The translations under genes and the position numbers were made by a program. The notes under the pieces were generated by a model. That model was not told where the DNA came from, did no database searches, and worked only from the letters and a program-made list of their open reading frames with translations. From an uncultured Flavobacteriaceae bacterium (GTDB lineage Bacteria; Bacteroidota; Bacteroidia; Flavobacteriales; Flavobacteriaceae): DNA of 64,000 nt. Each line of letters starts with the position of its first letter. Position 1 is the stretch's first letter. Below, piece after piece: positions 34,493-42,719 of this stretch. The stretch spans positions 62,001 to 126,000 of the forward strand of contig CANLWG010000008.1 in NCBI GenBank assembly GCA_947494715.1, written 5' to 3'.

Positions 34493-35119
34493 TTGGATTA
34501 CGAAGTTTTATTGGCTTTCTTAGGGGCTACGGCTGCCTTGGCAATTTCTCCTGGACCGGACAATGTCTATGTTCTTATGCAGGGCATGGTCCATGGGAAG
34601 AGATATGGCTTGGCTACCACTGCGGGCCTTATGTCTGGCTGTCTGGTGCATACCACCCTATTGGCCCTTGGTGTATCGGCAATTATAAAGGGAAATGATC
34701 AACTCTTTTTTGGCATTAAGTTGTTCGGGGCATTGTACTTATTTTACATTGCTTTTAGAGTTCTTCAAAGTAGTGGCTCATTAAAAATATCCGATGGGGG
34801 AGTACCCAAGAAGAGTTTAATACAGTTATTTAAACAAGGATTTATCATGAATGTTTTAAACCCTAAAGTGACCATCTTTTTTTTGGCCTTTTTTCCGGCA
34901 TTCTTGTTCAGCGAAGAATTGGGTACGGCAACCCAATTTTATGTGCTGGGCCTTCTTTTTATTTTGGTATCCTTTTCTGTTTTTGGTTTAATAGCAATTC
35001 TTGCGGGGAGCATTTCAAATTATTTGCTTAGAAATTCCAATATTGGAATAGTTCTAAAATGGTTGCAAATATCGGTTTTTGTTGGTATTGGGTTATATAT
35101 ATTGTTATCGGATAAATAG
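34493..35119 (+). CDS. LysE/RhtB family exporter, TTG start
   Basis: A 208-residue inner-membrane amino-acid exporter. Six hydrophobic segments are present; the hallmark LAISPGPDNVYVLMQGMVHGKRYGL lies in helix 1, and a second conserved block is GFIMNVLNPKVTIFFLAFFPAFL. No ATG precedes the first helix; the family N-terminus fits TTG at 34493 (MDYEVLLAFLGATAALA). The HMG-CoA lyase promoter begins inside its 3' end. Confidence 0.88.
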   Translation: MDYEVLLAFLGATAALAISPGPDNVYVLMQGMVHGKRYGLATTAGLMSGCLVHTTLLALGVSAIIKGNDQLFFGIKLFGALYLFYIAFRVLQSSGSLKISDGGVPKKSLIQLFKQGFIMNVLNPKVTIFFLAFFPAFLFSEELGTATQFYVLGLLFILVSFSVFGLIAILAGSISNYLLRNSNIGIVLKWLQISVFVGIGLYILLSDK

Positions 35120-35130
35120 TACTAATTTTG
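35102..35130 (+). promoter_or_regulatory. HMG-CoA lyase promoter, overlapping lysE 3' end
   Basis: TTG at 35102-35104, an 18-nt spacer and TAATTTTG at 35123-35130. The -33 element is coding sequence of the exporter gene. Confidence 0.65.
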
Positions 35131-35149
35131 GTATCGGTATATAAAAAAT

Positions 35150-36016
35150 ATGTCCAAACAGGTCAAGATAATCGAATGTCCTCGGGATGCCATGCAGGGT
35201 ATCAAGACATTCATTCCAACAAATGAAAAAGTAAAGTATATTCAATCCCTTTTGGGGTGTGGATTTGATACCATCGATTTCGGAAGTTTTGTGTCTCCCA
35301 AGGCCATTCCGCAAATGACCGACACTGCTGAAGTACTTTCCAAACTGGATCTGTCCAAAACAAAAAGCAAGCTTCTGGCCATTGTCGCAAATGTTAGAGG
35401 GGCCAATGATGCAAGTAAACATGAAAAGATAGACTACTTAGGTTACCCGTTTTCCATTTCCGAGAATTTCCAAATGAGGAATACCCATAAAACCATTGCG
35501 CAATCTGTGGAAACCCTGGCCGAAATTCTGAATATTGCGAATACGGCCAATAAAGAAGTAGTCACCTACATTTCCATGGGTTTTGGGAATCCTTATGGAG
35601 ATCCTTGGGATGTGCAAATTGTAGGGGAGTGGACAGAAAAATTGGCCGGTATGGGAGTAAGAATACTGTCCTTGTCGGATACTGTAGGGACTTCCACACC
35701 GGAGACCATAAAGCATCTCTTCTCCAACCTTATTCCAGAGTATCCAAATATTGAATTCGGGGCGCACTTGCATACCACCCCTTCCAAATGGCATGAAAAG
35801 GTAGACGCCGCTTATAAGGCAGGTTGCCGCAGATTTGATGGTGCCGTGCAGGGTTTTGGGGGATGCCCTATGGCCAAGGATGAACTTACCGGCAATATGC
35901 CTACCGAAAAAATGCTTTCGCATTTTACGTCGTTAAAGGTCGATACCCAAGTGAATTGGATGGCTTTTGAGGCGGCATTTAATAAAGCAACGGAACTCTT
36001 CTCCAAATACCATTAA
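35150..36016 (+). CDS. Hydroxymethylglutaryl-CoA lyase
   Basis: A 288-residue TIM-barrel lyase that cleaves HMG-CoA to acetyl-CoA and acetoacetate in leucine and ketone-body catabolism. The metal and catalytic motifs are visible: ECPRDAMQG (catalytic Arg12), FDTIDFGSFVSPKAIPQM, ADT-like SLSDTVGTSTPE, the HxH in FGAHLHTTP and the signature GGCPMAKDELTGNMPTE with the catalytic cysteine. No other leucine-degradation gene is next to it; it has its own promoter. Confidence 0.92.
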   Translation: MSKQVKIIECPRDAMQGIKTFIPTNEKVKYIQSLLGCGFDTIDFGSFVSPKAIPQMTDTAEVLSKLDLSKTKSKLLAIVANVRGANDASKHEKIDYLGYPFSISENFQMRNTHKTIAQSVETLAEILNIANTANKEVVTYISMGFGNPYGDPWDVQIVGEWTEKLAGMGVRILSLSDTVGTSTPETIKHLFSNLIPEYPNIEFGAHLHTTPSKWHEKVDAAYKAGCRRFDGAVQGFGGCPMAKDELTGNMPTEKMLSHFTSLKVDTQVNWMAFEAAFNKATELFSKYH

Positions 36017-36075
36017 TTCTAAAAATTACCTTTGGGTTATTGGTAGAATTACCTAAATGTTAAATATTCAATTTT

Positions 36076-36094
36076 ATTTAGAATTATTTTAAAT
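36076..36094. promoter_or_regulatory. Fur-like 19-bp palindrome upstream of the DUF4856 operon
   Basis: ATTTAGAATTATTTTAAAT is a 9-1-9 inverted repeat with one mismatched pair. It ends 6 nt before the -33 TTG of the DUF4856 promoter. Length and symmetry fit a Fur-family operator, consistent with a metal-uptake operon. This is inference from symmetry and place only. Confidence 0.45.
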
Positions 36095-36100
36095 AATATT

Positions 36101-36130
36101 TTGCCAATTCAAAAGGAGCATTTATTTTCG
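36101..36130 (+). promoter_or_regulatory. Promoter of the DUF4856-imelysin locus
   Basis: TTG at 36101-36103, a 19-nt spacer and TATTTTCG at 36123-36130 (one mismatch to TAnnTTTG). About 36 nt of leader follows. Confidence 0.6.
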
Positions 36131-36169
36131 CGCATAAATTATTTATAATTAATCTAAATAAACATACTG

Positions 36170-37471
36170 ATGTCTTTCAAGAAAAACCTTTTCCTACTTA
36201 TCGTAGTTTCACTTTTTGTTGCATGTTCTAGTGATGATAATGGGGATGAAATGCCCGACCCAATAGCCACCTGTGATGATAACGAACAAAATGGAGACGA
36301 GACCGGGGTAGATTGTGGTGGTTCCTGTACACCTTGTGAAACGGCAATAGAAAATCCAAGCAGTTATACTTTCGAACGCAATGGAGAATCCACAGTTGGT
36401 TTCGGTGGTCAAACCACACGTTTGCTAATGGGTGATGAGCTGTTGGGCGCCTTTATGGACAATACCAGTACGGTAGAGAAATTGAATGCCATGTTCGCCC
36501 ATATGGAAGGAGAAGCGGATTTTGAAAATGCAGACCTTAATGCTTCCGATAAGAATATTAGAAGTAAAACCGCGGCCTCTGCCGATTACTTTGCTTCAAA
36601 TGCAACGGATCAGGCATTGATACGGGCAGATTTTGATTCATGGATCAACAATCAGGTTACTAACGTGTATCCGAATTGGGAAGTGGCAGCCGTTGCCGGT
36701 TCGGCCGGTCAGATTGCGGATGGATCATCTACACGCTATATAAGTGCAAAGGGATTGGAATACAATCAATTGTTCAATAAAGGCCTAATAGGTGCCCTCA
36801 CTGGCGATCAAGTATTGAACAATTACCTGAGTCCTGCCATATTGGATGAAGGAGATAATAGGGCCAACAATGATGCTGGAACCGTAGAGGATGGCAAAAC
36901 CTATACAAAAATGGAACACAAGTGGGATGAGGCCTATGGTTATGTCTATGGTCTTAATGCAGATCCTTCCAATCCAAACGCTGATTTAGGTGCAGATAGT
37001 TTTTTGAACAAATATATTGGTAGAGTGGAGGGCGATGACGATTTTGCCGGTATAGCAGACGAGATTTTTGAGGCCTTTAAGCTAGGTCGTGCCGCCATTG
37101 TTGCCCAAAAATATGATGTACGAGATGAACAAGCTGAGATTATTAAAGAAAAGATTTCCGAGATTATTGGGATTCGGGCAGTGTACTATCTGCAACAGGG
37201 TAAGAATGCCATTGATCAGGAGACACCGGATTTTGGTGGGGCCTTCCATGATTTCTCCGAAGGATATGGATTTATCTACAGTCTACAATTTACAAGAAAG
37301 CCCGGTACCGAGACACCCTATTTTTCAAAGGCTGAAGTGGACGCCTTTCTGATGGATTTAATGGATGATGGTGAAAACGGGCTTTGGGATGTAACTGGTG
37401 AAACGTTGGATGCTATTTCAGAGGCCATAGCGGAACGCTTTGATTTCACTGTGGAACAGGCCGGAAGTTAG
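36170..37471 (+). CDS. DUF4856 lipoprotein
   Basis: A 433-residue lipoprotein: MSFKKNLFLLIVVSLFVAC, lipobox Cys19. Directly after it comes a short cysteine-rich acidic segment (about residues 35-56) with the pattern CDDNEQNGDETGVDCGGSCTP, a motif seen at the start of many marine bacterial surface proteins. The rest (60-433) is the helical DUF4856 domain, which in Bacteroidota lies beside imelysin genes. It is probably an outer-membrane-anchored binding protein for metal or another ligand; no activity is known. A 12-pair hairpin and a fresh promoter element separate it from the imelysin gene, so the two may also be transcribed separately. Confidence 0.88.
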   Translation: MSFKKNLFLLIVVSLFVACSSDDNGDEMPDPIATCDDNEQNGDETGVDCGGSCTPCETAIENPSSYTFERNGESTVGFGGQTTRLLMGDELLGAFMDNTSTVEKLNAMFAHMEGEADFENADLNASDKNIRSKTAASADYFASNATDQALIRADFDSWINNQVTNVYPNWEVAAVAGSAGQIADGSSTRYISAKGLEYNQLFNKGLIGALTGDQVLNNYLSPAILDEGDNRANNDAGTVEDGKTYTKMEHKWDEAYGYVYGLNADPSNPNADLGADSFLNKYIGRVEGDDDFAGIADEIFEAFKLGRAAIVAQKYDVRDEQAEIIKEKISEIIGIRAVYYLQQGKNAIDQETPDFGGAFHDFSEGYGFIYSLQFTRKPGTETPYFSKAEVDAFLMDLMDDGENGLWDVTGETLDAISEAIAERFDFTVEQAGS

Positions 37472-37502
37472 TTTAAAGAAATAAAACTGTTCTTATGTTA
37501 AT

Positions 37503-37551
37503 AAAAAGTGCTGTTTCTCCTATGTGAATACAGCACTTTTTATACTTTTGC
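37503..37551 (+). terminator. Hairpin terminator or attenuator after the DUF4856 gene
   Basis: Twelve-pair stem AAAAAGTGCTGT (37503-37514) / ACAGCACTTTTT (37530-37541) with a 15-nt loop; the descending arm ends in T residues. Confidence 0.65.
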
Positions 37552-37552
37552 A

Positions 37553-37560
37553 AAACTTAA
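37553..37560 (+). promoter_or_regulatory. -7 element of the imelysin gene
   Basis: TACTTTTG, exact TAnnTTTG match, 21 nt before the ATG at 37582 and immediately after the hairpin. No clear -33. Confidence 0.5.
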
Positions 37561-37581
37561 TTGGAATAAATAAAAATAAGG

Positions 37582-38718
37582 ATGAGGCATTTTTTGGGAC
37601 TTGTAATAGTTTTGGTAGTGCTTTGGGGATGTTCCTCGGATAACGGAACGACAATGAGCGATGATGTTGATCCCGGACCGCCTGCTCAGGGTTTTGAGCG
37701 AAGGCCTATGTTGGTCAATTGGGCGGATAACATTATTATTCCAGGATACGAAGCATTCACCGATGAATTAAATAAACTGCAGAGTGCTTTTGATGACTTT
37801 AAACAAGATTCCAATGAAGCCAATCTCGTGGCTTTTCGTACAGCTTGGCTAGATGCATATTTGGTTTGGCAACGTGTTGACATGTTTGAGATTGGCCCCG
37901 CAGAAAACGTCGGGCTCCGATTGAATATTAATATCTACCCGGTTGATTTTGCCAAAGTCGAGGAACATGTGGCTTCCGGTGACTATGACTTAACCTTGTC
38001 TTCCAACCGCGATACAAAGGGTTTTCCGGCATTGGATTACTTGATCAATGGTCTTGGGGATTCGGATGCCGATATTGTATCCAAATACAATGAACTGGCC
38101 AGTAAGGACAACTATATAGCTTATGTAGAAGCCGTTCTTGCCGATATGCAGCAGCTTTCAAGTACCGTACTTTCGGATTGGAAGGAAGGTTATCGGGATA
38201 CCTTTGTTAACAACGATGGGTCCTCTTCAACTGCCTCGGTAGATCGCTTTGTCAATGATTATATTTTCTACTTTGAGAAATTTCTGCGAGCTGGAAAAAT
38301 GGGAATTCCCCTTGGTGTCTTCTCCGGTACTCCGATACCCGAAAATGTGGAGGCCTATCATAAAGGTGATGTTTCAAAACAACTCTTCTTGGAAGGTTTG
38401 GAAGCCGTACAGGACTTTTTTAACGGACGGCATTTCGCCTCGTCCACAATCGGTGAAGGTCTGGCTTCCTATTTAGATACCTTAAATGCCCTTAAGGAAG
38501 GAGAAGATCTTAATAGGATTATCAATGATCAATTCGATGCAGCCCGAGAATCTGTTAATGGTTTGGGCACTTTCCGAACCGAAATAGAAGACAATACGCC
38601 TCCAACCACTATGCTACAAGCCTATGATGAGGTTCAGCGAGCCGTACCTCTATTAAAGGTGGATATGGTATCCGCAATGAGCATCAGTATCGATTTTGTG
38701 GATGCCGACGGGGATTAG
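37582..38718 (+). CDS. Imelysin-like (peptidase M75 family) lipoprotein
   Basis: A 378-residue lipoprotein with lipobox Cys17 (MRHFLGLVIVLVVLWGC). The mature part is the all-helical imelysin fold: FRTAWLDAYLVWQRVDMFEIGPAEN near 85-109 and KGFPALDYLINGLG near 146-159. Where imelysins of the EfeO/ICMP group have GxHxxE, this has GFPALD (147-152), so the His and Glu are missing. That variant is known in the imelysin-like subgroup and makes protease activity doubtful. Imelysins are linked to iron uptake. The carboxylase gene starts 3 nt after its stop, so they are translationally coupled. Confidence 0.9.
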   Translation: MRHFLGLVIVLVVLWGCSSDNGTTMSDDVDPGPPAQGFERRPMLVNWADNIIIPGYEAFTDELNKLQSAFDDFKQDSNEANLVAFRTAWLDAYLVWQRVDMFEIGPAENVGLRLNINIYPVDFAKVEEHVASGDYDLTLSSNRDTKGFPALDYLINGLGDSDADIVSKYNELASKDNYIAYVEAVLADMQQLSSTVLSDWKEGYRDTFVNNDGSSSTASVDRFVNDYIFYFEKFLRAGKMGIPLGVFSGTPIPENVEAYHKGDVSKQLFLEGLEAVQDFFNGRHFASSTIGEGLASYLDTLNALKEGEDLNRIINDQFDAARESVNGLGTFRTEIEDNTPPTTMLQAYDEVQRAVPLLKVDMVSAMSISIDFVDADGD

Positions 38719-38721
38719 CCC

Positions 38722-40089
38722 ATGGACTTAAATCTCAAAAAATATCTGAACGAACCAGTAGAGGCCGCCCCATTGGCGGTCTTTCGTATTATGTTCGGGC
38801 TTATGATGTTCCTGAGTATAGTACGTTTTTGGAGTTACGGTTGGATAGGTAAATTGTACATCGATCCCGAATTTTTCTTTTCCTATTATGGTTTTGAATG
38901 GGTTAGACCACTGGGGGTTTATACGTATCTTTTATTTGCGGTATGTGGGTTGTCCGCTATTTTAGTAGCATTGGGTTACAAATATCGGTGGGCCATTGGA
39001 ATTTTTTTCCTAAGCTTTACTTACATAGAATTAATGGATAAGACCACCTATCTTAATCATTACTACTTCATAAGCGCCCTTAGTTTTTTGATGTTCTTCC
39101 TTCCAGCCAATGCCTACTTTTCTTTGGATGCCTTACGGAATAAAAACGCACGATATCAGCATGTATCTGCCTGGACCATAAATAGTATAAAACTTCTTTT
39201 GGCTATCGTGTATTTTTACGCGGGCCTCGCCAAATTGAATTCGGATTGGATGTTGGAGGCCCTACCACTTAAGATATGGCTCCCCGCCAAATTTAGCATT
39301 CCATTGTTAGGTAATTGGGTGCACCAGGAGTGGCTGGCCTACGCCTTCAGTTGGGGAGGTGCAGTATATGACTTGGCCATTCCATTCTTATTATTTTATC
39401 GAAGAACGCGAATAGTGGCTTTCGCATTGGTTATTTTCTTTCATGTTGTGACACGAATTTTGTTCCCTATAGGTATGTTTCCCTATATCATGATCGTATC
39501 CGCTTTAATATTTTTTGATGCAAGCCTGCACAAATGGATTCTATCTATTTTAAGCAGATTATTGAAAATAGGAAAGGAACATTTTAACAACGGGAAGATA
39601 TGGAGTCACAGTCCTATATTGTCCACAAAATTGACCAAGGGTATACTTATCCTTTTTTTTGGGTTTCAATTGCTTTTTCCCTTTCGAAATACATTATATC
39701 CGGGAGAATTGTTCTGGACAGAGGAAGGTTACCGCTTTTCTTGGCGCGTAATGTTGATGGAAAAATCCGGTTATGCCCAGTTCAAGGTCGTTGATGGTGA
39801 AACCGGGCGTTGGTTCTATGTAGATAATACCGATTTTTTAACGCCATTTCAAGAAAAACAAATGGCCTTTCAACCAGATTTCATTTTGGAATATGCCCAT
39901 CACCTAAAACAGCATTATGAGAAGGAAGGATTCCGGGACATAGAAATTTATGTAGAAAGTCAGGTTGCCCTTAATGGTCGTCTAAGCAAGCCCTTTATTG
40001 ATCCCAAAGTTGATTTGACCAAACAAATGGACTCATTTAAACATAAAAGTTGGATTTTACCATTTACAGATGACATCAAAGGAATTTAG
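38722..40089 (+). CDS. Vitamin K-dependent gamma-glutamyl carboxylase homologue (HTTM family)
   Basis: A 455-residue membrane protein, usually annotated only as HTTM. It aligns along its whole length with animal gamma-glutamyl carboxylase (GGCX) from memory: LMDKTTYLNHYYFISAL (105-120) with GGCX LLDKTSWNNHSYLYGLL; YFYAGLAKLNSDW (164-176) with YFIAGVKKLDADW; FFHVVTRILFPIGMFPYIM (239-257) with YFHCMNSQLFSIGMFSYVM; and near the end IYVESQVALNGR and IDPKVDL with the GGCX IYFDIWVSINDR and FDPRVDI. Lys171 falls on GGCX catalytic base Lys218, His113 on His160 and His241 on His287. Five or more helices precede an extracytoplasmic C-terminal domain. It overlaps the TonB receptor gene by 20 nt. Activity is unproven. 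Confidence 0.88.
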   Translation: MDLNLKKYLNEPVEAAPLAVFRIMFGLMMFLSIVRFWSYGWIGKLYIDPEFFFSYYGFEWVRPLGVYTYLLFAVCGLSAILVALGYKYRWAIGIFFLSFTYIELMDKTTYLNHYYFISALSFLMFFLPANAYFSLDALRNKNARYQHVSAWTINSIKLLLAIVYFYAGLAKLNSDWMLEALPLKIWLPAKFSIPLLGNWVHQEWLAYAFSWGGAVYDLAIPFLLFYRRTRIVAFALVIFFHVVTRILFPIGMFPYIMIVSALIFFDASLHKWILSILSRLLKIGKEHFNNGKIWSHSPILSTKLTKGILILFFGFQLLFPFRNTLYPGELFWTEEGYRFSWRVMLMEKSGYAQFKVVDGETGRWFYVDNTDFLTPFQEKQMAFQPDFILEYAHHLKQHYEKEGFRDIEIYVESQVALNGRLSKPFIDPKVDLTKQMDSFKHKSWILPFTDDIKGI

Positions 40090-42517
40090 AATATTCACAG
40101 TACTGGTTTTTTCTATGTTATTTAGTAATGCACAACACACCTTGACAGGTAAAGTGACCAATGCCGATAACAAAGCAATTGCAGATGTTGAAGTATATCT
40201 TACCGAATTGGAACGTTTGGTCAAAACTGATACCAATGGGTTTTACAATTTTATCGATGTTCCAACGGGCGATTATGGACTCATAGTTTTTGGCTATGGA
40301 TTCCGTGTTTTGGAAAGAACGATTTCCATTTCTGGAAATAGCACATTGGACCTAAAACTGGAATCGTTGGGAGAACAACTTTCCGAAGTGGTAATTACCC
40401 AGCAAAGGGAGCGGGTTTTTGCCCTAAAACAATTAAAAAAAGTGGAGGGTACGGCCATATATGCTGGAAAAAAAAGTGAAGTGGTCCTATTGGATAATAT
40501 TACCGGAAATCTGGCAGCCAACAATGCAAGGCAAATCTACAATCAGGTAGTTGGTCTCAATATTTATGACTATGGTGATGCCGGACTGCAATTGAACATA
40601 GGAGGTAGGGGACTGGATCCCAACCGTACGGCGAATTTCAATGTTCGTCAAAATGGTTATGACATTAGTGCGGATGCCCTTGGTTATCCAGAAAGCTACT
40701 ACACTCCGCCAGCCGAAGCCCTGCGAGAAATCCAAGTAGTTCGGGGAGCGGCTTCATTGCAATATGGACCACAATTCGGCGGACTCATCAATTTTAAGTT
40801 CAAACAACCGAATTCAAATAAAAAAATAGAATGGGTATCCAGGCAGACCCTGGGTTCTTTTGATTTATTAACGAGTTTCAATAGCCTAAGCGGAACACTG
40901 GACAAGTTTTCATACTATACCTATTTCAATTACAAGGAGGGAAATGGTTTTCGGCCCAATTCCAATTTTAATAGTAGAAACTACTTTGGACATTTTGGAT
41001 ATCAACTCACCCGAAAAACCAAGCTAACCTTTGAAGCGACCCTTCTTAATTATTTGGCAAAGCAACCGGGTGGGTTGACCGATGCCCAGTTTTTGGAAGA
41101 CCCTACCTTTAGCAATCGCGATCGTAATTGGTTTAATGTGGATTGGAAATTATTTTCATTGCGGTTGGATCATGCATTTTCCGTAAATACGGATTTTAGC
41201 CTAAACCTATTTACTTTGGATGCGTCAAGAAAAGCGTTGGGTTTCAGGACCAATCGGGTGTCACAAGACGATGATTTAAACGAACCTAGGGAATTGTTGG
41301 TCGATAATTTTCATAACTGGGGCGCGGAAACCAGATTGTTGACGAGGTATCGACTTGGCACCAAAGATGCAGTTTTTTTAATTGGTTCAAAGCATTACCA
41401 GTCCAATAACGATCAAAGGCAGGGGCCTGGAAGTCTAACCGATACGGCTGATTTTAATTTTGCGGATACCGATTTTCCCAACTATGAAAGGCAGTCACAG
41501 TTTGATTTTCCCAATCTAAACCTAGTTGTTTTCGGAGAGAATATATTTAACCTGTCCAAAAGGTTTTCACTTACTCCGGGTTTTAGGTACGAGTACATCA
41601 AAACTGAAAGCGAAGGTAGTTTTAGGAATATTGTACTGGATTTGGCCGGCAATCCCATATTGAATGAAGAGGTAGAGGATAATCGAACTTTTGAACGCGG
41701 TTTTTTACTTTTGGGACTTGGAGCCTCCTATAAGCTTTCCCCATCAATGGAGTTCTATGCCAATTTTTCACAAAATTATCGTTCGGTAACGTTTAATGAT
41801 ATCCGCGTAGTAAATCCTTCATTTCAAGTAGACGAGAACATTACGGATGAAGATGGTTTTACCGCGGATCTGGGAGCTAGAGGCAGATGGAAGGACAATC
41901 TGTCCTATGACATAAGTGTTTTCGGTTTGCTTTACGACAATAGACTTGGTGAAATCCAAGATGTGGATACTACCGATGACTCGGTATTTCGCCGAAGGGG
42001 CAATATTGGTACTGCATTTATCTATGGATTTGAAGGTTTTATGGATTGGAATCTTAAAAACTGGATTGCTCCTTTCCAAGAAAAAATAAAATTGAACTAC
42101 TTTATGAACTTGGCTATTACAGATTCTGAATACACAAAATCCGATCAGAATAATGTACAAGGTAAAAAGGTTGAGTTTATCCCCCAATTCAACATAAAGA
42201 CTGGTCTTAACTTTGGTTATGGAAATCTATTGGGAAGCATACAATATACCTACATTTCCGATCAGTTTACGGATGCCACAAATGCAGAACCTCTTTTTGG
42301 GAATGAACCCGGTGCCGGTGTTGTGGGAACTATCCCGGCTTATGATATCATGGATTTTTCGCTTTCGTACACGTATAGGAAATGGAAACTAGAAGCCGGG
42401 ATCAATAATGTATTGGATAATAGCTATTTTACCAGAAGAGCGACGGGATATCCCGGTCCAGGGATAATTCCTGCGGAGCCAAGAACCTTTTATACCACGC
42501 TACAATTGAAGCTTTAG
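40070..42517 (+). CDS. TonB-dependent outer-membrane receptor, FecA-like
   Basis: An 815-residue outer-membrane active-transport barrel. The signal peptide is MTSKEFRIFTVLVFSMLFSNAQ. Residues 24-105 form a carboxypeptidase-D-like regulatory domain, the usual Bacteroidota N-terminal extension. The plug follows (about 125-260: LAANNARQIYNQVVGLNIYDYGDAGLQLNIGGRG, then REIQVVRGAASLQYGPQFGG). The 22-strand barrel ends in TFYTTLQLKL. The plug pattern resembles FecA and other iron-chelate receptors. It is the last gene of the imelysin-carboxylase run, which supports iron or another metal chelate as substrate (inference). Confidence 0.93.
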   Translation: MTSKEFRIFTVLVFSMLFSNAQHTLTGKVTNADNKAIADVEVYLTELERLVKTDTNGFYNFIDVPTGDYGLIVFGYGFRVLERTISISGNSTLDLKLESLGEQLSEVVITQQRERVFALKQLKKVEGTAIYAGKKSEVVLLDNITGNLAANNARQIYNQVVGLNIYDYGDAGLQLNIGGRGLDPNRTANFNVRQNGYDISADALGYPESYYTPPAEALREIQVVRGAASLQYGPQFGGLINFKFKQPNSNKKIEWVSRQTLGSFDLLTSFNSLSGTLDKFSYYTYFNYKEGNGFRPNSNFNSRNYFGHFGYQLTRKTKLTFEATLLNYLAKQPGGLTDAQFLEDPTFSNRDRNWFNVDWKLFSLRLDHAFSVNTDFSLNLFTLDASRKALGFRTNRVSQDDDLNEPRELLVDNFHNWGAETRLLTRYRLGTKDAVFLIGSKHYQSNNDQRQGPGSLTDTADFNFADTDFPNYERQSQFDFPNLNLVVFGENIFNLSKRFSLTPGFRYEYIKTESEGSFRNIVLDLAGNPILNEEVEDNRTFERGFLLLGLGASYKLSPSMEFYANFSQNYRSVTFNDIRVVNPSFQVDENITDEDGFTADLGARGRWKDNLSYDISVFGLLYDNRLGEIQDVDTTDDSVFRRRGNIGTAFIYGFEGFMDWNLKNWIAPFQEKIKLNYFMNLAITDSEYTKSDQNNVQGKKVEFIPQFNIKTGLNFGYGNLLGSIQYTYISDQFTDATNAEPLFGNEPGAGVVGTIPAYDIMDFSLSYTYRKWKLEAGINNVLDNSYFTRRATGYPGPGIIPAEPRTFYTTLQLKL

Positions 42518-42688
42518 ATTTGCCCCGGCCAGACCAAAAGATATATAACTTATGGTCCAGCGACATAATTTATGATATGTTTATATGAATGTGGAGGTTC
42601 CCAGAATTGGGAGACTTTGTTCTTTTAATAAGCTTTGAAAGGATATTTTCGTAAATGTTAGGGAATAGGTATGTAGCGATTTATTCAT

Positions 42689-42696
42689 TACATTTG
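42689..42696 (+). promoter_or_regulatory. -7 element of guaB
   Basis: TACATTTG, exact TAnnTTTG match, 23 nt before the guaB ATG. No TTG at proper spacing. Confidence 0.5.
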
Positions 42697-42719
42697 CACG
42701 CAATTAATCCTTAATTGCC

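Noticed and set aside
42599-42612. Possible terminator TCCCA-GAAT-TGGGA after the TonB receptor gene
   Set aside because: The stem has only five pairs and the T run is interrupted, too weak to call.
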